A stretch of 64,000 nt of DNA from Hysterangium stoloniferum (GCA_015178975.1 WHVD01000128.1:1-64000), one strand, 5' to 3'; positions 1 through 9,779 are shown, numbered from the stretch's first letter. The notes: a model not told the origin generated them from the letters alone. A program made the numbers and translations.

Positions 1-60
1 CCTATATAAAAAATTGAAAAAATAGAAATTTTCTTCTTTATTACCCCCATCTTCGTCACT
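1..60 (+). promoter_or_regulatory. TATA promoter of the antisense accessory gene (A-1)
   Basis: TATATAAA lies at 3-10, about 50 bp before the ATG at 61, followed by a pyrimidine-rich stretch (ttcttctttattaccccc). The same arrangement recurs in the second element (TATA at 27124-27131, ATG at 27183), so it is a conserved part of the element. Transcription from it would run against gag-pol. Confidence 0.7.
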
Positions 61-1040
61 ATGGGGACCAAAACCAACACCACGCAAACCAATGCCGACA
101 GCAGGGCCTCCACGGGCACTCCGTATCGGGCGCCGTGGACGGCGGCCCAATTGTTGGCGCGGCGAGAAGAGCAGCGCCAGCTTCGTGAAGCAGCAGAGAG
201 AGAGGCGAGGAGGCTGAGGAGGCCCTGGACAAGGAGTACCAGGAAGCATTGGCCGCGGAGGAAGAGGCCGCAAAGGAGAGGGAACGTGAGGCGGAGGAGG
301 CTGCGCGAGTGGCCGGAGAACGCCCGGGTGGCTGCGGAGAAAGCCCGGTTGGCCGCGGAGAGGGCCGCCATTGTTGCGGGAAAAGTAAGTCCCAAATTCA
401 CTTGTCGATTGTTTACTGACTTGTGATTTTCAGCGCAAAGCGACAGAGGTGGAGTCCGAGTCCGAGGGGGAGCCAGAGAGCCCCCAAAAGGTAGGCCTCA
501 TGTCCATGGAATACCCGCGGAGACTGACCAACTCAACAGAAGGCAAGGAAGGCGGCGCCAGTCCGTCTTCCGACGCGGAACGAGCCGCGGTGTTCCGGTT
601 GCAACGACCGGAACACGGAATGCAACCGAAAGGCCGGCCGGGGGCCGGGATGTTATCAATGCGCGCACCTCAAGGCGAGGTGCTCGCTTGTGCACGAGCA
701 GGCCACGGGATCCGGGGCGCGAGACATAAGCGGTACGGACGGGTTGTCCGGGTTGGACGAGGTCCTTGGACGGATCGCCGAGGGCATCGAGGCCCAAAAC
801 GAGTTGCTCCGGAAGAGCAACAAAGTCCAAATTGTGGTGGCAAAGGAGCTGTCCGGACTCCGCGAGGAGTTTTGGAAGTTCCTGGCGGAGTATGGCGGCT
901 ATGTCTTTGAAGAGCCGCAAGTCGGGAGTTCCGAGGATGCCGGATCGGATGAGGACGGGGTTGCCGCGGAGGTCGCGGAGCTCCCAGAGGAGATAGCTGA
1001 GGAAGCAGGGAAAAAGAACAGTCCCATAAATGTAGACTGA
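61..1040 (+). CDS. Antisense accessory gene of the chromovirus: coiled-coil and Zn2Cys6-type protein, 293 aa
   Basis: Three exons are seen: 61-384, 434-490 and 540-1040. They are separated by two 49-bp GT-AG introns (gtaagt...ttttcag and gtaggc...caacag), and all junctions are in phase 0. The N-terminal exon is rich in Ala, Arg and Glu and prone to coiled coil. The third exon carries six cysteines spaced C-x2-C-x6-C-x9-C-x2-C-x6-C at about residues 145-175, which fits the fungal Zn2Cys6 binuclear cluster. A helical segment and a very acidic tail follow. The gene converges on pol (pol stop at 1252) and has its own TATA box. Sibling copy: 27183-28142. Within exon 1, about 206-320 reads Arg-rich in the ATG frame but Glu-rich in another frame, suggesting two compensating indels. 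A DNA-binding or chromatin role is inference only. Confidence 0.75.
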
Positions 1041-1251
1041 AAAAGTAGTATAGAATAAAAAATAATTTGAATTATAAAAGCAAAGCGTGAAAGAAAAACA
1101 TAAAAATTAAAAGTCAAAGCCAAAGTCCGCGGGGAATCCGCTTAAAGACTTGACAAGACATGTCAGAACCTGTAAAAGCAAAGAGAGACATAGGGCGACA
1201 GGGAATAGTGAAAATGAGTCCAAACGTAACACGGGGGTCCGTGGAGTGCGG

Positions 1252-4200
1252 TCAGAGAGACGATAATGGTCCAGGTTTGAGTGGGTAAGCTGTATGAAAG
1301 TCAGTAACAATTTCCGTGGCATTACCGAGTTCCGTGGCCAAAATCCATGAGGTTTCTTCATCGGTGCCCTCGTAACCCGCCCACTTGACCAAGTAAAGCA
1401 GTTTACAAGTGCGTCGACGCTTGTCAATTTTTGAATCTAAAATCTGAGAGATTTCAAACTCGGGTTCTCCGTCAATGACGACAGGAGGAGGCGGAGATTG
1501 CACGCGATCTGGGATAGTGTTAGCAGTACAAGGTTCTAGCATAGAGACATGAAATACCGGGTGTACCGCAGCGCATGCTATCCGGAAGCCGTAGAGTCCA
1601 AGAAACTGAACCTACTTGTGCGATAATTTCAAAAGGACCTAAATATTTTTCAGCAAGCTTCTTTGATGGACGGGTAGTCCGGAAGAATTGAGCTTTGACA
1701 TAAACACGGTCGCCAATCTTGAAGTTTGGTGGCGGGATCCGGTGTTTGTCCGCTGAATGTTGGTATTGCTCTTGGGCGGACAATATTGCAGTCCGGAGTT
1801 CCTCGTGGAGCTCGTGGAGGTCCGTGGTGAACTCTTGAGCACGAACAGAGGCGAGATTTCGTTCTGGATGTACTGTAATATTTGGATTATATCCTTTATT
1901 TGCAAAGAACGGGGAAACGCCAGTAGTGGCCGAGGGTGCATTGTTGTAAGCAAATTCTGCAAGTGGTAACAAGGTTTTCCAATTGTCCTGTTGATAGTTG
2001 CAATATACGCGGAGGTATTGTTCCAATGTCTGGTTGACGCGTTCGGTTTGTCCGTCACCTTCCGGGTGATGTCCGGACGTGAAATGTAATGTCATGTCCA
2101 AGGATTTTCCGAGGGATCTAAAGAAGTGAGACACGAACTCTGATCCTCGATCGGAAGTCACGTGGGACGGAACTCCGTGCTTGGAAAATACGTGGATAAT
2201 AAAAAGTTCCGCTAACTGCACGGACGTAATTGTATCATAAGTAGGGATGAATATACCTTGTTTTGAGAATCTGTCAACAACGACTAGGATAGCGGAAAAG
2301 CCTTCGGAATCCGGCAGGTGTTCAATGAAATCCATAGATATAGAATTCCACGGGTGTTCCGGTACCGGGAGTTGTTTCAAAAGGCCGTATGGCTTGTGTC
2401 GCTGAGATTTCGAGCGGGGACAAGTAGTGCAAGATTTACAATAGTGCTTAACGAATCCACGGAGTCCGGGCCAAGTATATTCTCTTCTTATTAATGATAG
2501 AGTCTTGTTGTACCCGAAATGTCCTGAGAGTGGATGATCATGTTTGTATTGAAGGATCCTGAGGCGGAGGCCGTCGGAGTCCGGTACATAGATCCTATCG
2601 TCAAGTCTAATGAAACCATGTTGATCAAGAGACCACCGAGGTTGATCGGGGTCCACGGGATTGTCCAGATGAGCTTTAGTAACTGGGTCTAGCGGAATTG
2701 CCGATAGAATATCTTGATGTAGCTTTTCGATATCCATAATGATAATTCCACGGACAATGGGATTGACGAGGAAAGTTGCGCGGACCGATGCGGTAAGTTG
2801 TTGATTCGTGAAGATAGGTTTCAGGTTGTGCGGATTTACCGTTGCATAGTCGTTGCTCCCCTCTTTAGGATAGACGTCCCATCGTCTAGTTAAAGCGTCG
2901 GGTTTGCCGCCGAGACGGCCGGGTCGAAAACGGATAATCATGTTGAAGGCGGAGAGATATTCAGACCAGCGGGCCTGCCGACGGGTCAAGAGTTTTGTGG
3001 TAGAAAAGTATTCCAGGTTTTTGTGATCTGTTACAACGTCAATAGGAGCTCCTGAACCTTCCAAATAGTGTCGCCACGCTTTGAAAGCTGAAAAGATTGC
3101 CAGAAGTTCTTTATCATGAACGTCGTAGTTGAGCTCTGCTCCGGTAAAAGTCCGGGACAGAAAAGCCACGGGGTGAACTTCTCCGTCGGAGTCCTGGATA
3201 GAGAGAATGGCTCCAAGTGCATAGTCGGAGGCGTCCGTTTCAACAATGAGCGGGAAGTCCGGTTTCCAATGCGACAGAATAGGAGCTGTGGAAAAAGAAT
3301 TTTTTAAAAGATTGAAAGCTTTTTGACACTTATCGTTAAAGTTCCACGGAGTACCCTTACGCGTAAGACGGGTAAGGGGTACCGTGATGTCGGAATATCC
3401 ACGGATAAAACGTCTATAAAAATTGGCAAAGCCGAGGAAGGATTGGATATCTTTAACTTTTCGGGGTTCGGGCCAGTCTTTGATGACTTGCACTTTAGTT
3501 TCGTCCATGCGGAGTCCATCGGGTCCCATCATGAAACCTAGGTATTCCACGGAGTCCGTGTCAAAAGTACATTTTTTACCATTTGCGAATAAACCATGTT
3601 GTCTGAGCCTCCGGAGAACCTCACGGACTTGTTTGTCGTGTTCCGCGGGATTCTCGGAGTAGATAAGAATGTCGTCCAAGTAAACAATGACGCATACATC
3701 GAGCATGTCGGAGAAAATGTCGTTGATAAAACGCTGAAAAACAGACGGGGCATTAGTGAGTCCAAAAGGGATGACCAACCACTCGAAGGCCCCATAGCGG
3801 GTTCTAAAAGTGGTTTTCCATTCATCGCCCGCGGCAATCCGGACCAAATGATAGGCATGCTTGAGATCTATTTTGGTGTAAATCCGGGCATTCCGCGGAG
3901 CATCGAGCAGGTCAGATATAAGTGGGAGTGGATATTTGTCCTTTTTGGTGACAGCATTGAGTCCTCTAAAATCAACACATAGTCGAAGGGATCCATCCTT
4001 TTTTCTGACAAACAGAACAGGTGCTCCAAAAGGAGACTTTGAGGGTCGAATAAAACCTATGGACAAATGTTCATCCAGGAAATCACGGATTGCGGATAGT
4101 TCCGTGGACGAAAGCGGGTAAATATGTCCTAGGGGTGGCTGGGCGCCATCTTCAAGATCGATTTTTAAGTCGTATTCTCTGTGAGGCGGAAGCCGGTCAG

Positions 4201-5110
4201 CTTTTCGCTTGCTAAAAACATCCGCGAAGTCATGGTATTTCTCCGGGACGCCTTCTAGGTCAGCAGCTTGCTCAGATTCGGATACTGGGGTTGAGAAACG
4301 TCCAGTTGCTTCATCAATTTTTAAGTTGATAGTGAACGCCTGGGATCCATCCATTTTTGAAGCCCTAATAAAAGCTGCAGCATTAATCAGAGAAATGGAC
4401 GGAGGTGCCGTGGGTTCCGGGGAAGCTGTGGGTGCCGTAGGGATCACAGGAGTCCTCGAGACTGCAGGTGCCGGGAAGGCCATGGGTGCCGTGGAGGCCG
4501 AGACAGGCGCAGTTTCCTCGGTCGCCGCGGGAGTTCGGAATGTTATACTGTTAGCTATCCAGTCAATCAACGGATTGTAGCGGGTAAGCCAGTTATGTCC
4601 TAGAACCACCGAGCAACTTGAGTCTAACTGGGTCACATAGAAAGTGACCAATTGAGATGTTCCACAAGGGAAACTGATGGGTAAATCACAAGCTTGGGTA
4701 ACAACCGAATTACTTGTGCCATCGAAGAGGCGGAGAGCGACGGGATTTATCGAATAAGTTGACAAAGAATTTTTTTGCGTGAATTTTGTATCTAAAAAAC
4801 AATGAGTCGAGCCGGAATCTATGAGAGCTGAAAAAACGAATTTCGGAAGCATATTAGACATAAGTTTAACGAAAAATGAATCAGAATGTGAAAGAGCGGA
4901 TGCGTTGAGGCGAGTGAACTCTTGAATGCGCGGAGAGGCAACGCAACCCCTAACCCGCGCGGAGTCCGCGGGGTTGCTTACTCTTTTTTCGAATCGGCAG
5001 CCGGTTTGTCCTTCGACAGGGTTTCCGTGGAGGCCTTGGCTGTTCGACCCTTTGAAGAGTTTGCTTTTGCCAGCGGACATTCCGGGACTCGATGACCGGG
5101 TTTCCCGCAC
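1252..5110 (-). pseudogene. pol: Pol polyprotein (PR-RT-RNase H-integrase-chromodomain) with one frameshift
   Basis: The main frame (5110-1520, 1196 codons) has in order: aspartic protease with DSG at residues 98-100; reverse transcriptase with YLDD at 477-480; RNase H with Asp626, Glu668 and Asp695; integrase zinc finger (His859/His864, Cys894/Cys897); integrase core with Asp927, Asp987 and Glu1023; and a GPF motif at 1158-1160. Then the frame is lost near 1566. Compared with the sibling copy, 1 nt is extra there (accgcagcgc against accgcgcac). The chromodomain continues in another frame at 1542-1252 (LLYLVKWAGYEGTDEETSW). Pol begins in the -1 frame relative to gag with a 133-nt overlap and no required ATG, so it is probably made by frameshifting. 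Without the 1-nt change the protein would be one chromovirus pol. Confidence 0.92.
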
Positions 5111-6270
5111 AAGAGACAGAGGTTGTTGTCCATACGACGTTGTCTTTCTTGTGGAGTCAATTTGCCATCAGGTCCGAGTTTGCCTGAGAGGTCGGGTTTT
5201 CCGGCTTGCTTGCCGGACTGTTGACCCTTGTTGTTGTCCTTATTGTCCTTATTGTTGTTGTTGTTGTTTGAAGACTTTTTATCGTTCTTCTTGTCGGATT
5301 GCGTGGAGTTCTGGTTGCTGGTTGACGAATTGGTGTTATTGTTTTTGTCCTTGGACTTATTTATTTTGTCCGCGGATGTCTCGCGGGCAACTTCCGCGCG
5401 ACGTTCCCAATAACGTGCGTCCGCGTTTTGAGCTTTGAGGCGCATACGGGACAGGGTTTTTGGCTTGCCATCTTCTCCTTTTGAGACTTCGTCTTTAAGG
5501 CGGGACGGCAGACCGGCATAGAATTGGTGGCGGAGAGCGGGATCGCCCCACTGACAACGAGCTGCAAGATTATTGAATTGGACGATGTAGTCCGTGATGC
5601 GCTGCGTGTCCTTCATACGAAGATTTGTGAGACTATTCTCGGCTTCTCCTGTCGGGTCATACGGGCCGAAGTTGGTTTCAAGCTCCTCAACAAAAGCTTC
5701 CCAATTTTCAAGCCAGAGCGGCTCTTCCTCGGTAATCCCGCTAAAAGCCGGTTCGAACCATTTCAACGCGGATCCCGACAAATATGAAAGTGCGTAGTTG
5801 ACTTTTCGGGAGTCCGTGGAGAATGCAGCGGCGCGATCGCGGAAATTGAAGCGACATTGCATGAGGAAAGTAGAGAGTTTGTTTGGGTTGGAACCCGTGA
5901 AGGGTTCCGGAGCATTGACTTTTGACCGTGGAGGTTCTTGTTCCTTTCTTTTTCGTTCTTCTAGCAGGTGCGTCATGAATTTATCTATAGTACCTGCTAA
6001 AAACTCAGAAGTAGGATCCCTCGTGTTTGGTCGTTGAAAAGGCGGAGGATTTTCAGGAGGGATTTCGACACCTTTGCCCTTGTCGGGGGCCACGGAATCG
6101 TCCTCGCGCTCGGATTCGTCCAGGTCTTCCGGGATTTCTTCGATGCGGGCTTCTTCCATGGGTTCCGACTGGTTCGCAAGCGTCTGACTGGTATACAGAG
6201 TTAACGGGGAATGAAGAGTCGACGGTCCAGGCATTGATGACTGTGCGCGTGTACTTCTTCTTGGTGGCAT
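4978..6270 (-). CDS. gag: Gag protein with CCHC zinc knuckle, 430 aa
   Basis: Structural capsid-nucleocapsid protein of the chromovirus. The ATG at 6270-6268 starts MPPRRSTRAQ, only 36 nt after the 5' LTR. The middle third (about residues 110-270) is the retrotransposon gag region, with conserved stretches such as LSGSALKWFEPAF and LETNFGPYDPTGEAENSL. A Ser/Asn/Lys/Asp-rich low-complexity linker follows, then one zinc knuckle C-x2-C-x4-H-x4-C (CLLCGKPGHRVPEC). The frame ends at TAA just after a run of six A, where pol overlaps in the -1 frame. The gene is intact, unlike the copies in A-2 and in the decayed elements. Confidence 0.93.
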   Translation of the reverse strand: MPPRRSTRAQSSMPGPSTLHSPLTLYTSQTLANQSEPMEEARIEEIPEDLDESEREDDSVAPDKGKGVEIPPENPPPFQRPNTRDPTSEFLAGTIDKFMTHLLEERKRKEQEPPRSKVNAPEPFTGSNPNKLSTFLMQCRFNFRDRAAAFSTDSRKVNYALSYLSGSALKWFEPAFSGITEEEPLWLENWEAFVEELETNFGPYDPTGEAENSLTNLRMKDTQRITDYIVQFNNLAARCQWGDPALRHQFYAGLPSRLKDEVSKGEDGKPKTLSRMRLKAQNADARYWERRAEVARETSADKINKSKDKNNNTNSSTSNQNSTQSDKKNDKKSSNNNNNNKDNKDNNKGQQSGKQAGKPDLSGKLGPDGKLTPQERQRRMDNNLCLLCGKPGHRVPECPLAKANSSKGRTAKASTETLSKDKPAADSKKE

Positions 6271-6293
6271 AATGAAAGCAATCTGCGAGTATT

Positions 6294-6304
6294 AGTCAGA
6301 AAAT
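6294..6304 (-). promoter_or_regulatory. Putative self-priming primer-binding site
   Basis: Reading the element strand, ATTTTCTGACT begins 3 nt after the LTR end. It is the exact reverse complement of AGTCAGAAAAT at 6631-6621 inside the LTR, which lies about 33 nt downstream of the start of the LTR TATA box and so near the expected RNA 5' end. This is the Tf1/sushi type of self-priming. No tRNA-like primer site (for example TGGTATCAG) is present in the 36-nt leader. Confidence 0.65.
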
Positions 6305-6306
6305 AC

Positions 6307-7126
6307 TGTTAGGATACACACTCAGGCCGGGTTTCCGGAGAAACCCGCGGGATATCCGGTAGGACTTGGCTTCAGCTTATAGGCTGCGCCCTCGCTAGAT
6401 CGTGTTGTCCAATTTCAGACAGGCGGACGGGAATCCCGGGGAGTCCAGGCGGGGGTTCGTGGGTCGTGAGTCGTAGGTCGTGAGTTGAGAGTCGTGAGTC
6501 GAGATAGTCGAGAGAGATAGATGCGCCGGAGCCCGTGGGCTCCGACTAGTGCGAGCGGTCTGATGAGAGTAGGGTTTTAGAGAGGAAAATGTATTAGATT
6601 ACTGGGGGGAATCTAAGCTAATTTTCTGACTGGATTGTATGTACAACATCTGCCAGTTTATATAGACCGTGGAATGCATGACATACCGAATCCAGTAATA
6701 ATGAGACGAAACGAGCAAAACATAAAACGGGAATAGTAAACACCAAATTGGTGTTAGGAACGGGACGGAACGGAGCGGAGTCCGAATCGTGACAAAGCAT
6801 AACCCATAACGGGAAACGGAGCGGGAGCGGAGTCTTAAATCGTGACAGGTCATTTGACTAAAACGGGAACGGGGCTCGATTAGAGCGGTGACGGGATTCT
6901 AAGCGGGTCCGGTGACTGATGCGTGGGACGAAGACGGACATAGACAGAGACGGGGTCCGGGGGAAGTCCGGTGACTGATATGTGTCTTAATGAGGTCGAA
7001 CGTAACGAGTCTTGACGTAACGGAGTCCGGGCGGGAAATCCTATAAACAGACGATTGGTGCTTATAGCGCGTGGGGGCGTACGAGTTAGTGCCCGGAGTC
7101 CGGCGGGATTTGTCCGGGTCGTAACA
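6307..7126 (-). repeat. 5' LTR of chromovirus A-1 (family A)
   Basis: This LTR is 820 bp. On the element strand it begins TGTTACGACC (7126) and ends CCTAACA (6307). It aligns along its length with LTRs at 26152-26974, 32732-33546 and 34096-34920. Three direct blocks containing the theme GGAATTCCCGCCGGACTCC (or decayed versions) occur near its start. Near its end it contains the block AAGCTGAAGCCAAGTCC shared with other LTR families. Confidence 0.93.
6657..6664 (-). promoter_or_regulatory. LTR promoter TATA box
   Basis: TATATAAA on the element strand lies in the middle of the LTR. The other LTR copies have TATATAGT-like versions at the same place. The predicted start, about 30 nt on, coincides with the 11-nt segment that matches the putative primer-binding site. 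Confidence 0.6.
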
Positions 7127-8186
7127 CCATGTCGCAACCCGATGGTCTCCGAGAATACTACAGTCTATCGATGTTCCAAGTTATTGATCAAGTCATCATT
7201 TCGGCAACCTTCGGAATACCGACACTGACATATACCTTCATGGCGATCAAACCTCGTTTACGCCCCTGTCAAAATATACTTGTACCATCTGGTTATGCTT
7301 TGATACATCCCCTTTCATTATGATGATCCATTTTACTCTATGTTTCACATATGCCCATATATACCTGTAGCCCGTGGACTATTTCCTTTTCTCGTAATCC
7401 CACTCTCGGCTAAATCTCGGCTTCCAATCTTATCGTAACCTTCCGGTTTCTAGTCAAGTCTATTCATCAAATAGTGTTTCTGCTCTTCCCTTAGTTAGTA
7501 GTTTCTAGATGCCGACAACTCATATATAAACCTGCTGTAAATGTAGTTATTAGACAATGAGAATATCAACTTAGAATATCGACTTAGAATATCGACTTAG
7601 ATCAACTTAGATACCCTCTAATTTCCGACTCCATTATCTATTCACGACCACCACATTCCGACTCCATCTGATTTACGATTCAACCTACATTTACAACTTC
7701 AACCTCTAATCTCCGACTCTCAGTCTCTGACTCTCAGTCTCCGACTCTCAGTCTCCGACTCTCAGTCTCCGACTCTCAGTCTCCGACTCTCAGTCTCCGA
7801 CTCTCAGTCTCCGACTCTCAGTCTCCGACTCTCAGTCCCCGACACTCTCAGTCTCCAACTCTCAGTCTCCGACTCTCTCAGTCTCTGACTCTCTCAGTCT
7901 CCGACTGTCTCAGTCTCCAACTCTCTCGGTCTCCGACTCTCTCAGTCTCTGACTCTCTCAGCCTCCGACTCTTGGTCTCCGACCCCTCAACCCAACCCTC
8001 AACTTATCCTTCGGTTTCTGATCGGTAGTTTACTGAGAGGTTTACTTGACAGGACTAGTTTTCGCCTGCCTGAAATTTAAGGACACCTGACGGTAACTTG
8101 CGAGGGTGCAGCACATAAGCTGAAGCCAAGTCCTTCCATTCGGTCCCTGTCGGCCAGCCGACATCTGTCAGTTTCTGCTCTTAACA
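7127..8186 (+). repeat. LTR of family B, cut near its start by chromovirus A-1
   Basis: This copy aligns with the complete solo LTR at 35050-35769: same start region (gtcgcaaccc), same end (ctgaagccaagtcct...cttaaca). Its first few bases are missing because A-1 inserted there. It is longer than the solo copy because of the expanded minisatellite at 7718-7985. The right border abuts a DDE transposon gene, so the LTR is itself an insertion; the expected duplication GCATG (8187-8191) has its partner outside the window. Confidence 0.8.
7718..7985. repeat. Minisatellite of 14-16 bp units (cagtctccgactct) inside an LTR
   Basis: About eighteen head-to-tail units of cagtctccgactct, with later units extended to 16 bp by an extra ct, and some with g-to-a or c-to-t changes. 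The other family-B LTR has only a single related unit (cagtctgatact) at this place, so the array arose in this copy. Confidence 0.95.
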
Positions 8187-9424
8187 GCATGGCTAACTCC
8201 ATGGCCTTGTGATTTTGATGCAATAAGAGAAGCCTCGCACCAGGTATATGAGAGCTGTGGGTCAAGATAAAGGTTCAATGTCCTAACCATCCCAGTAAGC
8301 CGTCCTTGAAAGAGAACATCAATTTTCTTATCTTTGCTCTTCACAGTCAGTGCTGCACAGGCTCACCGAAGCTTTGGTAAGTCCTTGTAATTTAATTGAT
8401 CCAGTATGATATCAGATTCTGTGGATAGAGTGTTGTCACCAGGTTTTTGGCCTTCTCGTAGCTCCTGAAGGAGCTCTTCAAACTTTTCATGAGCTTTGGA
8501 AGGTGGATATATTTCAGTGTTAACCAGTCTTTCAATTTCTTCAATTGACTAATAATATTTGGTCAGTAGAACAATAACCACAGCAGTCCATAAGATCAAG
8601 CTCACTGAGTCACTTTCTCCAGCAGATATGTTCTCTTGATCTTTGTCAAGGGTGCCCATTTCCACATCTGACTCAGAATTCTGCCCCCTAGCAATCTCAT
8701 TAACCTCACCCTCTGCAGCATTGGCTTTTGCAAACCATGTCCTAATTGAAAGGTAACCTTGCTTCTCTAGGTCCTTTCCAATCTGTTTATGCCTTCATTT
8801 TGTTTGTGCAGAGTTTGTGAGATATTTCTTTGGTCACCTGTTTTCCTTTAACCTCTTATCTTCAGCCTCAACTGCTATCCTCTGTGCCTCAGCAAGTATC
8901 CTTGAGAACTGTTCCAGGTCAGAGAGTTCTTGAATCTCTGGGTAATTATCTCTAGGATTTTCATCATTTTCATCATCCGAGTCCAAATCATGAGCAAGAT
9001 CTAGTAGAGGTTCTTCCTCAAAGTCATCAAGAAAGCCTACCAAGGTGAGAGATCCATCTTCTTCATCCATAATAAATGCTTCCTCATACATCCTTTCATT
9101 GCTTTGATCTAGATTGAGAGAAACTGGTTTGCAATTGAAGTCATCATCATCTGGGACATCCTTGATTGTCACTGAGGGCTTTTGTTGTGCCTTGGATCCA
9201 AGGTTTTTGATGTGAGATTGTGCAGCTTTAGACTTCCAAGGTATGGTAGTAGAACTGTGTGACTGCACATTTGCTACTGCACTGCTTATGTAATGCAGCC
9301 TGTGATCAAGTGCACAGCTTACTGCACAAGTACATGTGCAGCTATACCCTCTTTTTCTCAGGAGAATTTTTATGTAAGTAAGATAAGTACATATATTTGA
9401 ATTTAATACAGTTTTCTTTCCCAA
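8187..9424 (-). pseudogene. N-terminal part of a basidiomycete DDE-type transposon protein, broken
   Basis: An open frame at 9424-8834 encodes an acidic protein (VPDDDDFN, DLDSDDENDENPRD). In other frames further down it continues with GKDLEKQGYLSIRTWFAKAN, then YPPSKAHEKFEELLQELREG, then ALTVKSKDKKIDVLFQ and LNLYLDPQLSYTWCEASL. From memory this block order matches large transposon-encoded proteins with a DDE endonuclease domain that are common in Agaricomycetes. The match is recognition, not a search result. The frame has stops and shifts and is cut at 8187 by the family-B LTR, so it is dead. The start codon is uncertain because no ATG lies at 9424. Confidence 0.55.
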
Positions 9425-9779
9425 TTTAGGCCCTTAAAACAAGGCTGCCCAATATATCACGTGATGATTATGTAAGCAGCCAATACTGATACTTGCAAAA
9501 TTTTGAAAATCTCAGAATAACATGGAAACGAGTTTTTAAGCATTCAGAGACTCAAAAAAAAAGTCAAAATTTGTAAGTCCTACTTGGCAAGGGTGTTCAA
9601 GTTTTAAACCTGAGAACTGGAAAGATCCCAACTCCACTTCCCTGAGCTTTAATTACAGATTATCTATGTTGTGGAAGCACAGAAAGGAGTGCAAGTAGGT
9701 CACTTTTTGCTTACATAAACAGGTGCCAAACTAAAGTGATGCCTACCTTAGGTCCATTTCATGCCCAATACATGGATAT
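9425..9779. other. Unassigned, AT-rich
   Basis: I see no gene or repeat boundary here. Confidence 0.5.

Larger units (their letters stand above)
1..7126 (-). mobile_element. Ty3/Gypsy chromovirus A-1, 5' LTR to accessory gene; 3' LTR outside window
   Basis: LTR retrotransposon read on the minus strand. In element order it has an LTR (7126-6307), a 36-nt leader, gag (6270-4978), pol in the -1 frame (5110-1520), a chromodomain tail (1542-1252), and then a convergent gene on the plus strand (61-1040). The window edge cuts the element inside that gene's promoter. The complete sibling at 26152-33546 shows that only the polypurine tract and the 3' LTR are missing. Gag and pol are open apart from one 1-nt shift, and CpG content is high, so the insertion looks young. 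It lies inside a family-B LTR, so its expected 5-bp duplication (CCATG at 7127-7131) cannot be checked here. Confidence 0.93.

Noticed and set aside
449-920. Open frames of 153 codons (plus) and 140 codons (minus) overlapping the accessory gene
   Set aside because: They run across intron 2 or against the gene and do not keep the Cys pattern. They are shadows.
61-1040. Host Zn2Cys6 transcription factor gene next to a retroelement
   Set aside because: The same gene with the same introns lies at the same place inside two separate elements, within the LTR borders in A-2, so it belongs to the element.
6271-6306. Canonical tRNA primer-binding site after the 5' LTR
   Set aside because: No match to a tRNA 3' end. 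The self-complementary 11-nt match explains the leader better.
6290-6310. Intron across the 5' LTR end using ctgactaatactcgcag as 3' splice site
   Set aside because: The branch-point and AG pattern is attractive, but the donor would give an intron of only about 40 nt and would remove the primer-binding site. The self-priming reading is simpler.
7718-7985. CRISPR array
   Set aside because: Units are directly adjacent 14-16 bp repeats with no spacers, in a eukaryotic LTR.
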